The notes under the pieces are model-generated. The model had not been told where the DNA came from and ran no database searches. It worked only from the letters and a program-made list of their open reading frames with translations. This document shows, in pieces, positions 31,958 to 44,904 of a DNA stretch of 44,906 nt (position 1 is its first letter; each line of letters begins with the position of its first letter). Source of the DNA: Levilactobacillus wangkuiensis (lineage in GTDB: Bacteria; Bacillota; Bacilli; Lactobacillales; Lactobacillaceae); NCBI RefSeq assembly GCF_016861605.1, contig NZ_BOLM01000020.1, forward strand, positions 1-44,906, in the 5' to 3' direction. A program made the translations under genes and the position numbers.

Positions 31958-32185
31958 GTAGAACGGTGATAAAATTGTTTATTTGGTGAGTCATTTAACG
32001 ACTAGATCCAGTCGGTCCGCTGAAGCGACTGATTGGTAAATAGTTGTGGGCGAAAAATGGTCTAACCAGAAATTTTTTTATCTTGGCGAGTGCGCACGCA
32101 ACTACACGGTGAAACCGATATCAATCCTTTTATAGTCTGAACTCCAGCTCATTTCACATGAATGTTCAGAGTATGAAAAATTGTT

Positions 32186-32214
32186 TTGTCTTTTATCTGA
32201 ATTGGTGGTATCAT
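32186..32214 (+). promoter_or_regulatory. Promoter of the ATP synthase operon
   Basis: TTGTCT (32186-32191), 17-bp spacer, TGG-TATCAT extended -10 (32206-32214). The leader is about 120 nt, ending in AAAGAGGTGAT before atpB. No atpI gene is found upstream. Confidence 0.7.
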
Positions 32215-32341
32215 TTCCAGTGTATTTGAATGGAGCGCTCGCTTCGTTCACTATTCCGCGTTTCTTGCGAGATACCCGGCTTTGTCGAGGGATTTAGCTG
32301 AGGAAATGCGTTCATATAGTGTGGAAAAGAGGTGATATTCG

Positions 32342-33061
32342 GTGAATGGTGATCCAGTTTCGACCTTCCAATTTTTGGGGCTGACATTTAGCACTGCCAA
32401 CGTTGTATCCGGCCTTATTGTTTTTGCGCTGATCGTTGCAGTTGTTTTTTTCTGTTCTAGAAAATTGGCCATGAAGCCATCCAAAGGGCAAAACTTCTTG
32501 GAATGGTTGATTGATTTTACCAATGGAATTTTGAAGGGGTCCATTCCAGCCGACGATGTCGGTAAGTTTGGCTTGTGGGGATTCACGTTATTCTTCTTCC
32601 TCTTCCTGTCTAACGAATTGGGATTATTCATCCAAGTGGCAACGCGTGGGGGTGCGACAATCGTTCGTAGTCCAACGTCTGACCCAATTGCGACATTGAC
32701 GTTCTCGTTGATGACCATGATGGTTGCGCAATTCGCAGGTGTTTGGAAATTAGGATACAAGCGACACTTCACAAACTACCTGAAACCTTTCGTGTTCTGG
32801 CTTCCTATCAGTATTTTTGAGGAATTCACGAACTTCCTGACGTTGGGTCTCCGTATTTTCGGGGTTATCTTCTCTGGTGAAATGCTATTAGGGGTAATCT
32901 GGGATCTGGCAGCTTCACACGGTATTGCAACGATGGTGGTTGCGGTACCAATTGAAATGGCTTGGCAAGGGTTCTCTGCTTTCTTAGGGGCTATCCAAGC
33001 GTTCGTCTTCGTTACGTTGTCATCAGTTTATATTTCTCAAAAGCTTGAAGTCGAGGAATAA
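32342..33061 (+). CDS. atpB: ATP synthase Fo subunit a
   Basis: Membrane half-channel subunit that carries protons to the c-ring. 239 residues, about six helices. The essential arginine is in LTLGLRIFGVIFSGEML (fifth helix). The start is GTG with AAAGAGGTGAT upstream. First gene of the operon; in lactobacilli the operon mainly works as a proton pump to keep internal pH neutral in acid. Codon use is of highly expressed type. Confidence 0.96.
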   Translation: MNGDPVSTFQFLGLTFSTANVVSGLIVFALIVAVVFFCSRKLAMKPSKGQNFLEWLIDFTNGILKGSIPADDVGKFGLWGFTLFFFLFLSNELGLFIQVATRGGATIVRSPTSDPIATLTFSLMTMMVAQFAGVWKLGYKRHFTNYLKPFVFWLPISIFEEFTNFLTLGLRIFGVIFSGEMLLGVIWDLAASHGIATMVVAVPIEMAWQGFSAFLGAIQAFVFVTLSSVYISQKLEVEE

Positions 33062-33072
33062 GTTTTATCTAA

Positions 33073-33306
<234 letters not shown>

Positions 33307-33371
33307 TCACAATCACAACGAACAACCGGTAAAAATTGTAATTATCTGATAGCAAAAGGAGGTGTCAATAG

Positions 33372-33887
33372 ATGCTCTCACATTTAGTGATTGGTCAGGC
33401 GCTTTATTTTGGAGATTCACTTTTCTACATTGTTACGTTCTTACTTTTGATGTGGATCATTAAGATTTTTGCTTGGGGTCCAGTGACGAAGATGATGCAG
33501 GATCGGGCTGACAAGATCAGTAATGATATTGACTCAGCTGAACAATCCCGTAACGATGCCGCTGACTTGGTACAACAACGCCAAGCAGCCTTAGCAAATT
33601 CTCGTTCAGAGGCGCAAACGATTGTAAACGATGCGAAGACCAATGGTCAACAACAACGCGAACAAATTGTCACGGCTGCGCAAGCGGATGTTCAAACAAT
33701 GAAGCAAAATGCCCAAAAGGATATCGAACAAGAGCGTCAAGACGCTTTGTCCAATGCCCGGAACGATGTGGCGGATTTATCTATTGAGATTGCTTCCAAG
33801 ATCATTCAACGAGAATTAAAAGGTGACGACCAAAAGGCATTAATTGATTCTTATATCGAAGGGTTGGGGAAGCAACATGAGTCTTAA
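33372..33887 (+). CDS. atpF: ATP synthase Fo subunit b
   Basis: Peripheral stalk. One N-terminal membrane helix ([20 protein letters not shown]) followed by a long charged coiled coil (from about 45 to 160). 171 residues, normal length. AAAAGGAGGTG precedes the ATG. It overlaps atpH by 11 nt. Confidence 0.96.
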   Translation: MLSHLVIGQALYFGDSLFYIVTFLLLMWIIKIFAWGPVTKMMQDRADKISNDIDSAEQSRNDAADLVQQRQAALANSRSEAQTIVNDAKTNGQQQREQIVTAAQADVQTMKQNAQKDIEQERQDALSNARNDVADLSIEIASKIIQRELKGDDQKALIDSYIEGLGKQHES

Positions 33888-34419
33888 TAGGGCAACGGTA
33901 GCAAAGCGCTACTCCAAAGCATTATTTGAATTGTTGTCCGAAAAAGACCAACTGGAGTCAGGCTACACAGAGATCGAAGAACTTCGGCGTATCTTCCAGG
34001 ACAACCCACAGTTGAGCACGATGCTCTCAGACGCTAGCCTGCAGGTTGCTGAACGTCAAGCCTTGATTCAACCATTGTTGGACCAGGCTTCACCGTACAT
34101 CAAGAACCTGATTCAGATGGCTTACGACTATGGTCGGATGGAAAACTTAGTCGATATCATCGACGCTTTCCAAAAGCTGTATGATGAGGCCCACAACACG
34201 GTCTATGCTGAAGTGACGACGGCAGTCGAATTAACGGCTGATCAGAAGTCACAGATTCAATCCGTCTACGCCAAGCGCGTAGGGGCTGACAAGGTGATCT
34301 TGAGCAGTAAGATTGATCCCGCCGTTATTGGTGGCGTCGTGATTAAATCTGCTGATACGGTTCTTGACGGTAGCTTACGAACTAAAATTAATCGTTTACG
34401 GCAGCAACTGCTAGCATAA
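33877..34419 (+). CDS. atpH: ATP synthase F1 subunit delta
   Basis: Links the b-stalk to the top of F1. 180 residues starting [19 protein letters not shown], with the conserved C-terminal ITGGVVIK-like block ([31 protein letters not shown]). ATG 33877 is chosen because the family starts there; the longer frame is inside atpF. Overlaps atpF by 11 nt. Confidence 0.95.
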   Translation: MSLNRATVAKRYSKALFELLSEKDQLESGYTEIEELRRIFQDNPQLSTMLSDASLQVAERQALIQPLLDQASPYIKNLIQMAYDYGRMENLVDIIDAFQKLYDEAHNTVYAEVTTAVELTADQKSQIQSVYAKRVGADKVILSSKIDPAVIGGVVIKSADTVLDGSLRTKINRLRQQLLA

Positions 34420-34434
34420 CGAATTCGGTGATAA

Positions 34435-35979
<1,545 letters not shown>

Positions 35980-36008
35980 GATACTTGAAGGAAGGATGGT
36001 GAGAAATA

Positions 36009-36908
36009 ATGGCTGAATCAATTCATGACGTTCAACGTCGAATTAATTCCACGAAAGCGACCCGTCAAATTACGGCGGCGATGCACATGGTTTCGACGGC
36101 GAAGTTAAATAAGATTCAGAAACAAGCAGTCGGCTACCAAGACTATGTTTCTAAGGTTAAGGCTGTCGTCATGCATCTTTCGCAGTCTCATCTGTTGGAT
36201 AATTCCTCAAGTAGCCTACAGTCGAACCGTCCAGTAAAGAAAACCGCATATTTGGTGATCACCTCCGATCGTGGTATGGTGGGAAGCTACAATAGCAGCG
36301 TCTTACGGGATGCCAATGCGTTCATTAAAGAACGGACGCCTAATCAAGACGACTACATGATTTTAGCCGTCGGCGGTACGGGTGCTGATTTCTATCGGCA
36401 CCGGGGCGTTAACGTGGCCTATGAATATCGTGGGGTCAGCGATGTGCCTGAATTCAATGAAGTTCGGGAAATTGTGAAGACCGTAACCACGATGTTTAAC
36501 AACGAAGTGTTCGATGAACTCTTCGTGTGCTACAACCATTTTGTTAACCGAATCTCATCTCGTTTCCGGGCTGAGAAGATGTTGCCAGTCGACAAGGAAA
36601 CAATGACGACTGATGCGGCAAACGATACGCAAGCATCGCCCTTAACGGCTGAATACGACACGGAGCCTTCTGATGAAGCTGTGCTCCAAGTTGTGTTACC
36701 GCAATACGCGGAAAGCTTGGTTTATGGTGCGATCTTGGACGCAAAGACGGCCGAACATGCATCAAGTACCAATGCGATGCAGTCTGCTACTGATAATGCC
36801 GATGATTTAATCGCGACGCTGCAACTGCACTACAACCGTGCACGTCAAGCACAGATCACGACTGAAATCACCGAAATTACCGGTGGTCAGGAAGCCTTAA
36901 ATAATTAA
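36009..36908 (+). CDS. atpG: ATP synthase F1 subunit gamma
   Basis: Central rotor shaft. 299 residues: N-terminal helix [29 protein letters not shown] and C-terminal helix [22 protein letters not shown], which together form the coiled coil in the F1 core. GGAAGGATGG site upstream. Normal. Confidence 0.97.
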   Translation: MAESIHDVQRRINSTKATRQITAAMHMVSTAKLNKIQKQAVGYQDYVSKVKAVVMHLSQSHLLDNSSSSLQSNRPVKKTAYLVITSDRGMVGSYNSSVLRDANAFIKERTPNQDDYMILAVGGTGADFYRHRGVNVAYEYRGVSDVPEFNEVREIVKTVTTMFNNEVFDELFVCYNHFVNRISSRFRAEKMLPVDKETMTTDAANDTQASPLTAEYDTEPSDEAVLQVVLPQYAESLVYGAILDAKTAEHASSTNAMQSATDNADDLIATLQLHYNRARQAQITTEITEITGGQEALNN

Positions 36909-36924
36909 TGACGGGAGGAATTAA

Positions 36925-38346
<1,422 letters not shown>

Positions 38347-38359
38347 GGAGGGATTCTAA

Positions 38360-38779
38360 TTGGCTGATAATCAATCAGTGTTATCTGTTAGTATCGTTAC
38401 CCCTGATGGCCAAGTTTACGAAGGTAAGAGCGACTTATTAGTTGTGAAGACCACGATTGGTGAACTTGGGATTATGTATAACCACGTGCCGCTCATCGCT
38501 TCTTTGGAAGTCGATGAGACGCGGATCAAGTTAGGTGAAAACGAAGATAAAATTGCCGTTAACGGTGGTTTCTTGGAATTCTCTGACAACGTGGCGACCA
38601 TTGTTGCAGACAGTGCGGAACGTCAAGACGATATTGACGTCAATCGGGCTGAAAGTGCTCGTAAACGTGCTCAAGCAACGATTGAAAAGGCCCACGCCGC
38701 GCATGATGCTGACTCCCTTGCACGGGCTGAAGTAGCATTGCGTCGAGCTGTTAACCGGATCAACGTCGCTAAGCACTAA
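38360..38779 (+). CDS. atpC: ATP synthase F1 subunit epsilon
   Basis: Rotor foot and regulator of ATP hydrolysis. 139 residues: beta-barrel domain (VSIVTPDGQVYEGKSDLLVVKTTIGELGIMYNHVPLIA) and a two-helix C-terminal domain (NRAESARKRAQATIEKA). The start is TTG with AGGGAGGG upstream. A strong terminator follows. Confidence 0.96.
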   Translation: MADNQSVLSVSIVTPDGQVYEGKSDLLVVKTTIGELGIMYNHVPLIASLEVDETRIKLGENEDKIAVNGGFLEFSDNVATIVADSAERQDDIDVNRAESARKRAQATIEKAHAAHDADSLARAEVALRRAVNRINVAKH

Positions 38780-38801
38780 ACTCTTAAACAAATTCTTGTT
38801 T

Positions 38802-38841
38802 GAACGGTCCATCGCCCTTGGCGATGGCCGTTTTTTTTTTG
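38802..38841 (+). terminator. Terminator of the atp operon
   Basis: About 14-bp stem AACGGTCCATCGCC/GGCGATGGCCGTT with one mismatch, a short loop, and ten T residues. Confidence 0.92.
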
Positions 38842-38906
38842 CGCTTTGGTTTGCGCTCCCGGCGGCAATCTTCGCTACCGCTGCTGTGGGGCACGACTGC
38901 GCTCCC

Positions 38907-39079
38907 GGCGGCAGCTTCAAGGTGCTCTGCTGTGGGGCACGATTCCAGCCTGAGGGGCGGTCTTCCATCTCGCCTGGAAACCTCGCAAAGGGCGCAAGTT
39001 CCCCAGGTCGTCCCATGCCCTAAGCTGAGTGAGAAACCTCGGCTAATGCCATCGACACAGCTGAGTACCTTGAGCCGCC
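38907..39079 (+). repeat. Cloverleaf repeat, copy A5
   Basis: Outer arms GGCGGCAGCTTCAAGG and CCTTGAGCCGCC, inner CTGTG/CACAG. Loop hairpin at 38941-38969 (GATTCCAG...CTTCCATC, outer pairs GAT/ATC where A2 has GGT/ACC) with loop CCTGAGGGGCGGT. A 46-bp tandem duplication of its 5' arm (TGCGCTCCCGGCGGCA at 38852 and 38898) precedes it. It is outside the 15-25 kb cluster. Confidence 0.8.
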
Positions 39080-39815
39080 TCTGGTCGCTCACATGGTGTA
39101 GGAAAAATCGTCACGGTTAGTTCATGGTTTAGTTGTCGTCGTGGGAGAGAAAGTTACGACTGTTGTTTAGTGTTCCTAATGTTGGTTTGATTGTGCATAG
39201 TCCGTCAAAGAAAATGGTCGTTGGATTAGTCTTTTGTGTGCTGGGTTTACTAACACTGAGTGGGTGATTTCAGATTTGCTGGTGCTGGATGGTTGTCAAT
39301 TTTCCTCCCATGATGATTTTATATTTTGTCTGCGTGGAGAATAATTAATCTTTGATTGCCTGATGATTAGTAGGGGTGAGACGCCATAGCCGAGAAAGGC
39401 GGGGACTTTCTGGCGGGATTCTGTGTTTACCTGAAAATTCGTTTTCAGTCGCGAAGTAAAATTGGTAGCACAAGAAAAAATGGGTGATACCTGTGCTAAT
39501 TGGTCTTATTTTGGGCATGAGCGTCAATTTTCAACGACTAGCCAATGAAAATTGCAGGCAGCTTTTTGGTCGACACTTTTTCGGTTTTAGCTGTGGGCCT
39601 TCACCAAGTTATTTCGGGATTGATTTTGTTGTGAAAGGTTGTGCAAATCACAAGTGGTTTAAGGTATGTACGGCGTGGCTAGACGCGTTTTCAGTTGGCA
39701 AAGTAAATTGGCGGTTTAACGGTTTATCCGATGATTTAACCAATAGTTTGTTCAGTTTAATTGGTCAAATAAAAAAATTGTAATATTACAAACGCCGATT
39801 TTATAGGAATCTCGG
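39080..39815. other. Gene-free stretch between the A5 repeat and DUF1146
   Basis: About 730 bp with no gene I can support. A 99-codon frame at 39484-39783 has no good ribosome site and cannot be assigned. Two similar pieces, GTTTTCAGTCGCGAAGTAAA (about 39440) and GTTTTCAGTTGGCAAAGTAAA (about 39690), suggest decayed repeats, and GCCGAGAAAG/CTTTCTGGC (about 39389-39415) is a short inverted repeat. Confidence 0.5.
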
Positions 39816-39843
39816 GGACAAGTCCGAAAATTTATGCTATAGT
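39815..39843 (+). promoter_or_regulatory. Promoter of the DUF1146-murA operon
   Basis: GGGACA (39815-39820), 17-bp spacer, TGC-TATAGT extended -10 (39835-39843). The start codon is 31 nt downstream. Confidence 0.6.
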
Positions 39844-39873
39844 TAGTGAGAATGTTTAGAAGGGATTGAGGGA

Positions 39874-40104
39874 ATGTCACTCATTGGGTTACAGGGAATC
39901 TTAACGATCATTAGTCATTTGTTTTTTATTGGGATTGCATTTTGGGCAATCTCTGCGTTACACATTGAACGATTAATGACGTTCTATCCTCGGCAGTCAC
40001 GGGTCTTGATCGTGATGCTGTCCGTTGCCATTGGCTTCGGGTGTAGCTCATTCTTTTTGGACTTCATCGATAACGTTCGTAACCTGGGCTATCTGTTACG
40101 GTAG
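39874..40104 (+). CDS. DUF1146 membrane protein (YwzB-like)
   Basis: 76 residues with two membrane helices (LTIISHLFFIGIAFWAISAL and LIVMLSVAIGFGCSSFFLDFI), matching the YwzB/DUF1146 family by length, helix placement and the ALHIERLM linker. The family is conserved just before murA in Firmicutes; function unknown. GGGATTGAGGG-type site upstream. Confidence 0.88.
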   Translation: MSLIGLQGILTIISHLFFIGIAFWAISALHIERLMTFYPRQSRVLIVMLSVAIGFGCSSFFLDFIDNVRNLGYLLR

Positions 40105-40131
40105 ACCCATAAAAATCTCTGGAGGTATCCC

Positions 40132-41439
40132 ATGGAAAAAATTATCGTTCATGGTGGGAACCGCTTAACTGGTGTGGTCCACATTGAAGGGGCCAAGAAT
40201 GCTGTATTGCCAATCCTGGCAGCATCTATTCTGGCCGAAGATGGACGCACTCATTTAGCAAATGTTCCGGTTTTGTCTGATGTCTATACGATGAATAAAG
40301 TCTTACGCTTCTTGAATTTAGGCGTCGATTTTGATGAAGCCAAACGAGAAGTCACGATTGATGCAACGAAGCAAGTTTCTAGTGAGGCGCCGTTTGAATA
40401 CGTCTCCAAGATGCGGGCATCAATCGTTGTGATGGGGCCACTGTTGGCCCGCTTGGGTCATGCCAAAGTGGCGCTGCCTGGTGGCTGTGCCATTGGGACC
40501 CGACCAATCGATCTGCATTTGAAAGGCATGGAGGCGCTGGGTGCCCGCATCGAACAACACGATGGGTACGTTGAAGCCTTTGCCGACCACCTCAAGGGAA
40601 CGCATATCTACTTAGATTTCCCAAGTGTAGGTGCCACGCAGAACATTCTGATGGCGGCCTGCTTGGCTGAAGGCACGACTGTGATCGATAACGTTGCCCG
40701 TGAACCGGAAATCGTGGACCTTGCTAACATCCTGAACAAGATGGGTGCGCACGTCCGTGGTGCCGGGACCGAAACGTTACGGATCGACGGCGTTAAGAAG
40801 ATGCATGGGACCGAACACAGTGTGGTTCAGGACCGCATCGAAGCCGGCACGTTCATGGTGGGTGCTGCGTTAACACACGGGAACGTCTTGATTCAAGACG
40901 GTATCGTGGAACATAACAAGCCTTTGATTTCTAAATTACAAGAAATGGGTGTGCAAGTGACTGAAGAACCCGCTGGTATTCGGGTTATTGGGCCAGATAA
41001 GCTCCAACCAACGGACGTCAAGACCTTGCCTTACCCGGGCTTTCCAACGGATATGCAACCGCAGATGACCATCTTGCAGTTGGCCGCTGAAGGCACGAGT
41101 ACGATGACTGAAACGGTCTTTGAAAACCGTTTTATGCACCTGGAAGAGTTACGGCGGATGAACGCTAATTACCAAGTGAATGGGCGGACCGTTGTGATGC
41201 ACGGGCCAACCGATTTCAACGGCGCCGAAGTGGCGGCCACTGATTTACGGGCGGCCGCAGCCTTAGTCCTGGCCGGTTTAGTTGCCGACGGGTACACGCA
41301 GGTCACGAACCTGAAGTACCTGGACCGGGGTTACTACGACTTCCACAAGAAGTTGACGGCGTTGGGTGCTGAGGTCAAGCGGGTCACTGTCGATGACACT
41401 GACGCGGTGGTCTTAAAGAACTCGCACGTGAATAACTAG
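40132..41439 (+). CDS. murA: UDP-N-acetylglucosamine 1-carboxyvinyltransferase
   Basis: First committed step of peptidoglycan synthesis: transfers enolpyruvate from PEP to UDP-GlcNAc; target of fosfomycin. 435 residues; the catalytic cysteine is C119 in [14 protein letters not shown], and it has K22-type [11 protein letters not shown] at the N-terminus. CTGGAGG precedes the ATG. Lactobacilli usually have two murA genes; this one, downstream of atp and upstream of mreB/mbl, corresponds by position to murAA of Bacillus. Confidence 0.96.
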   Translation: MEKIIVHGGNRLTGVVHIEGAKNAVLPILAASILAEDGRTHLANVPVLSDVYTMNKVLRFLNLGVDFDEAKREVTIDATKQVSSEAPFEYVSKMRASIVVMGPLLARLGHAKVALPGGCAIGTRPIDLHLKGMEALGARIEQHDGYVEAFADHLKGTHIYLDFPSVGATQNILMAACLAEGTTVIDNVAREPEIVDLANILNKMGAHVRGAGTETLRIDGVKKMHGTEHSVVQDRIEAGTFMVGAALTHGNVLIQDGIVEHNKPLISKLQEMGVQVTEEPAGIRVIGPDKLQPTDVKTLPYPGFPTDMQPQMTILQLAAEGTSTMTETVFENRFMHLEELRRMNANYQVNGRTVVMHGPTDFNGAEVAATDLRAAAALVLAGLVADGYTQVTNLKYLDRGYYDFHKKLTALGAEVKRVTVDDTDAVVLKNSHVNN

Positions 41440-41447
41440 CAATTATC

Positions 41448-41476
41448 AGGGGTGGCAGTGATGCCACCCTTTTGTT
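41448..41476 (+). terminator. murA terminator
   Basis: GC-rich stem AGGGGTGGCA/TGCCACCCTT with GTGA loop, followed by TTTTG. Confidence 0.88.
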
Positions 41477-41548
41477 ATCCTTGAAGCTAGGTCGTCAGTT
41501 TTTTAACGGCCAGGGGACGGGGAACACCCGTGATATTTTGAGAAACCG

Positions 41549-41577
41549 TTTAGAGTTCACGCGGTTTATGGTATAAT
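41549..41577 (+). promoter_or_regulatory. Promoter of mreB/mbl
   Basis: TTTAGA (41549-41554), 17-bp spacer, TGG-TATAAT extended -10 (41569-41577). An AAACCG/CGGTTT inverted repeat (41543-41567) spans the -35 and spacer and could be an operator. Confidence 0.7.
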
Positions 41578-41621
41578 GAAATGTTGAAAATTGGCATTAA
41601 AATTCAGGAGGACGCATAAGT

Positions 41622-42626
41622 ATGGCGAAAGACATTGGCATTGACCTAGGTACGGCGAACGTTTTAATCTACGTGGTCGGCAAAGGAATCGTATTAAATG
41701 AACCATCAGTCGTAGCAATCGACACGAAGACTGACAAGGTATTAGCAGTGGGCTCCGAAGCCTACCGGATGGTGGGTCGGACACCTGGTAATATCCGGGC
41801 GATTCGTCCGTTGAAGGATGGGGTCATTTCTGATTTCGACATTACCGAAGCCATGCTCTCCTATTTCATCAATAAATTAAGTGTAAAGGGCTTCTTATCC
41901 AAGCCTAACATCATGATCTGTGCCCCAACCAACATTACCGAGATTGAACGGAAGGCCATCATTCAGGCTGCCGAAAAATCCGGTGGTGCCAAGGTTTATT
42001 TGGAAGAAGAACCTAAAGTGGCGGCCTTGGGTGCCGGCATGGATATCTTCAAGCCTAGCGGTAACATGGTGATCGACATGGGTGGTGGGACCAGTGATAT
42101 TGCCATCCTTTCCCTGGGTGACATCGTAGCTAGCCGCTCCATTCGGGTCGCTGGTGACCGGATGAACACGGAAATCGTGAACTACCTGAAGCATAACCAC
42201 AACCTGATTATTGGGGAGCGGACCGCTGAAACCATCAAGATCAAGATTGGGACAGCTTATCCAGAACCCGGTAACGAAGAAAAGACCATGGAAGTTCGTG
42301 GCCGAGACTCCGTGAGTGGGATGCCAACCACGACGACCATTAACGCCGCCGAAGTGGAAATCGCGATTCATGATTCAATCGAACAAATCGTGTCCGCTGC
42401 CATGGCCGTGTTGGAAACGACACCCCCAGAATTGGCTGCTGACATCATCGACCGCGGTATCATGTTGACTGGTGGGGGTGCCTTGTTAGACGGCATCGAC
42501 AAGCTCTTCTCCGAACGATTGACGGTTCCCGTCATCATTTCCGAAGACCCACTGGATAACGTGGCCAAGGGTGCTGGTGTGCTCCTGGAACACATGGACA
42601 CCAAGACGGCTAAAGAAAATAACTAA
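41622..42626 (+). CDS. mbl: MreB/Mbl actin-like cell-shape protein
   Basis: Actin-like filament protein that guides side-wall peptidoglycan synthesis. 334 residues: phosphate-1 block GIDLGTANVLIYV (near 6-18), phosphate-2 MVIDMGGGTSDIAILS, and adenosine block MLTGGGALLDGIDKLF. CAGGAGGA precedes the ATG. MreB, Mbl and MreBH are hard to separate by sequence; position after murA favours Mbl. Followed by yidD and rodA, its functional partner. Confidence 0.92.
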   Translation: MAKDIGIDLGTANVLIYVVGKGIVLNEPSVVAIDTKTDKVLAVGSEAYRMVGRTPGNIRAIRPLKDGVISDFDITEAMLSYFINKLSVKGFLSKPNIMICAPTNITEIERKAIIQAAEKSGGAKVYLEEEPKVAALGAGMDIFKPSGNMVIDMGGGTSDIAILSLGDIVASRSIRVAGDRMNTEIVNYLKHNHNLIIGERTAETIKIKIGTAYPEPGNEEKTMEVRGRDSVSGMPTTTTINAAEVEIAIHDSIEQIVSAAMAVLETTPPELAADIIDRGIMLTGGGALLDGIDKLFSERLTVPVIISEDPLDNVAKGAGVLLEHMDTKTAKENN

Positions 42627-42654
42627 TTACGCTTAAAGCAAAGGGGGCCTGGCG

Positions 42655-42957
42655 TTGCGCCACATTCTAACTTGGCTCGTGCGCGGTTACCAACGGTGGA
42701 TTTCACCGCTGTTTCCGCCGAGCTGTCGGTATTACCCGACGTGTTCGAATTATATGTTGCAGGCCTTGGCCAAACACGGCGCGCTGAAGGGCGGTCTGAT
42801 GGGCATTGCCCGAATTTTACGCTGTCATCCGTTCGTACGGGGTGGCGTCGATCCGGTGCCGGACCATTTCACGCTGAAACGCAATGTGGCGGCTGAAAAA
42901 GCCTACCGCCAAGCCATGAAGTTAGATGAGGAACACCCAGAATCCCTCAGCAAATAA
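42655..42957 (+). CDS. yidD: YidD membrane protein insertion factor
   Basis: 100 residues of the YidD/DUF37 family: [35 protein letters not shown] with the conserved cysteines, then [20 protein letters not shown]. Helps YidC insert membrane proteins. The start is TTG with AAAGGGGG upstream. The C-terminal tail (about 20 residues) is longer than the core family and charged. Confidence 0.93.
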   Translation: MRHILTWLVRGYQRWISPLFPPSCRYYPTCSNYMLQALAKHGALKGGLMGIARILRCHPFVRGGVDPVPDHFTLKRNVAAEKAYRQAMKLDEEHPESLSK

Positions 42958-42969
42958 AGGAGAGTTGGC

Positions 42970-43194
42970 ATGAGCAAACGAGAAAAATCTGTACAGGTAA
43001 CCATTGATGAGCAAAAGCTCCCAGACGGTGGCACCATGTCCGTGCTGAAGATTGGCGACGAGACTATCGGCACGGTAACCCCAGTGGAAGACCGGCTAGA
43101 AGCCCAACTGAACGACGGGGACGTTTACCGCGTTAAATCCGTCGATGAGGGTGTCGAGTTGCTATTAAAGGACTACCACCTGCACCGCGGTTAA
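42970..43194 (+). CDS. DUF2969 protein
   Basis: 74 residues, cytoplasmic, resembling the small DUF2969 family found only in Lactobacillales, next to rodA or yidD. KKxVQVTIDEQ-type opening and VKSVDEGVELLLKDYHLH ending. AAGGAGAG precedes the start. Function unknown; its place suggests a cell-envelope link. Confidence 0.85.
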   Translation: MSKREKSVQVTIDEQKLPDGGTMSVLKIGDETIGTVTPVEDRLEAQLNDGDVYRVKSVDEGVELLLKDYHLHRG

Positions 43195-43211
43195 TAAATT
43201 TTGGTAAAGTT

Positions 43212-43248
43212 GGCCGGAGTGAAACGTCGAATTTCACTTCGGCCTTTA
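43212..43248 (+). terminator. Terminator after the mbl-yidD-DUF2969 operon
   Basis: Perfect 13-bp stem with one G-T (GGCCGGAGTGAAA/TTTCACTTCGGCC), followed by TTTATAATT. Confidence 0.88.
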
Positions 43249-43290
43249 TAATTGAAATCAAAACCTAGTTTGAATTAAGGAGCAATCATT

Positions 43291-44496
43291 GTGGCAAAGA
43301 ATGCGACAGAAAAACGGGGCGAGACGGAATCACGTATCGACTGGGGCATTATCTTCTGTGTCCTCATGTTGGCGTTGATCGGTGTCGCTTCGATCTACGT
43401 AGCGGCGACCCACGATAGTAGCGCCACCAGTATTACCTCTGCGGTGGTGTCCCAATTGGCTTGGTACGTGATTGGGTCGGTCGCCATCATTATCATCATG
43501 CAATTTGATTCGGAGCAACTGTGGAAAGTAGCGCCTCTCTTATACGGCTTGGGAATTTTCCTGCTGCTGGCGGTGTTGGTCTTCTACAGTCGGGCTTACT
43601 ACATCAACACGGGTGCCCGGAGTTGGTTTGCGATTGGGTCGCTGACCTTCCAGCCCTCCGAAGTCATGAAGCCAGCGTTCATTTTGATGCTGGCACGGGT
43701 CGTGACGGAGCACAACAATGCCAACCCGATTCACACGGTGCGTACCGACTGGGTCCTGATTGGCAAGCTGATTCTCTGGACATTGCCAGTGGCCTTACTG
43801 TTGAAATTGCAAAATGACTTTGGGACCATGCTGGTGTTCTTCGCCATTGTGGGTGGGGTCATCCTGGTTTCCGGAATCACTTGGAAAATCATTGCTCCAG
43901 CCTTTGGCGCGATTGCCGTTGTCGGGGGGACCGCGTTAGCGCTGGTCACAACCGATGGTGGGCGGAAGATTTTGGAAAAGGTCGGTTTCCAGGCCTACCA
44001 ATTCTCTCGGGTCGACACCTGGTTGCATCCCTCACAAGATACCTCCAATAACGGGTATCAGTTGTGGCAGAGTATGAAGGCCATCGGTTCCGGGGGCCTT
44101 ACCGGGACGGGCTTCAACGTGTCACACGTGTACGTGCCCGTGCGTGAATCCGATATGATTTTCTCAGTGATTGGGGAAAACTTCGGGTTCATCGGCGGTT
44201 GTATCTTAATTTTCCTCTACTTCCTGTTGATCTACCAAATGATTCGGGTCACGTTCGATACCAAAAACGTGTTCTACGCTTACATCTCGACCGGGGTCAT
44301 CATGATGATCCTGTTCCACGTGTTTGAAAACATTGGGATGAGCATCGGGCTGTTACCACTGACCGGTATTCCATTGCCATTCGTCAGCCAAGGGGGATCC
44401 GCGTTGATCGGGAACCTCATAGGTATTGGCTTAATCATGTCAATGCGTTATCATTATAAGAGTTACATGTTTAGTCGTAACGAATCGTTTAAGTAG
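43291..44496 (+). CDS. rodA: SEDS-family peptidoglycan polymerase RodA
   Basis: Glycosyltransferase of the elongation machinery, acting with a class B PBP and MreB proteins. 401 residues, about ten membrane helices; GARSWFAIGSLTFQPSEVMKPAFIL, KLQNDFGTMLVF (conserved Asp) and FVSQGGSALIGNLIGIG are SEDS marks. Position beside mbl favours RodA over FtsW. GTG start with AAGGAG 8 nt upstream. Confidence 0.92.
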   Translation: MAKNATEKRGETESRIDWGIIFCVLMLALIGVASIYVAATHDSSATSITSAVVSQLAWYVIGSVAIIIIMQFDSEQLWKVAPLLYGLGIFLLLAVLVFYSRAYYINTGARSWFAIGSLTFQPSEVMKPAFILMLARVVTEHNNANPIHTVRTDWVLIGKLILWTLPVALLLKLQNDFGTMLVFFAIVGGVILVSGITWKIIAPAFGAIAVVGGTALALVTTDGGRKILEKVGFQAYQFSRVDTWLHPSQDTSNNGYQLWQSMKAIGSGGLTGTGFNVSHVYVPVRESDMIFSVIGENFGFIGGCILIFLYFLLIYQMIRVTFDTKNVFYAYISTGVIMMILFHVFENIGMSIGLLPLTGIPLPFVSQGGSALIGNLIGIGLIMSMRYHYKSYMFSRNESFK

Positions 44497-44511
44497 AAGG
44501 AGATTATTTTC

Positions 44512-44814
44512 ATGAGTGAAATGGTAAAGTACTTCTGGACGAAAGCAGTTAACGACGGCACTCGGATCGGTTTAACCACCGAGGGTCAAGACGAATTAGG
44601 CACGATCAAGTTTGCCAAGTTACCAGATGTTGGCGACGACGTTAAGAAGGGTGAAAACCTGTTGAGCGTTGAAGCTGACAAGGCGGTTTCTGACATTCCT
44701 AGTCCCGTTTCCGGTAAGGTGACGGCCGTTAACGATGCTTTGGCCAACGATTTCGATGCTTTAAACGGTAGCGATACTGATGCAGCTTGGTTTGTCGACG
44801 TTCAAGAAGACTAA
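44512..44814 (+). CDS. gcvH: GcvH-like lipoyl carrier protein
   Basis: 100 residues of the glycine cleavage H-protein fold; shorter than usual (about 125). The lipoyl lysine is K57 in VEADKAVSDIPSPVSGKV. EADKA here resembles the lipoyl domain of 2-oxoacid dehydrogenase E2 rather than the ESVKA of classical H proteins. No other glycine cleavage genes are in the window, so a lipoate-relay role is possible. AAGGAG precedes the start, 15 nt after rodA, so cotranscription is likely. Confidence 0.88.
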   Translation: MSEMVKYFWTKAVNDGTRIGLTTEGQDELGTIKFAKLPDVGDDVKKGENLLSVEADKAVSDIPSPVSGKVTAVNDALANDFDALNGSDTDAAWFVDVQED

Positions 44815-44865
44815 TCCTCGCTGAATACCAGAGGCTGTGACATAACTAGCCTCTGTAGAACAAAA

Positions 44866-44904
44866 ATAAGGCACGAAACCGAACTTTGGTTTCGTGCCTT
44901 ATTT
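44866..44904 (+). terminator. Terminator after gcvH
   Basis: 15-bp stem ATAAGGCACGAAACC/GGTTTCGTGCCTTAT with 7-nt loop. A shorter CAGAGGCT/AGCCTCTG hairpin precedes it (44830-44855). Confidence 0.88.

Noticed and set aside
39484-39783. Plus-strand frame of 99 codons
   Set aside because: No convincing ribosome site or domain; composition looks like translated intergenic DNA.
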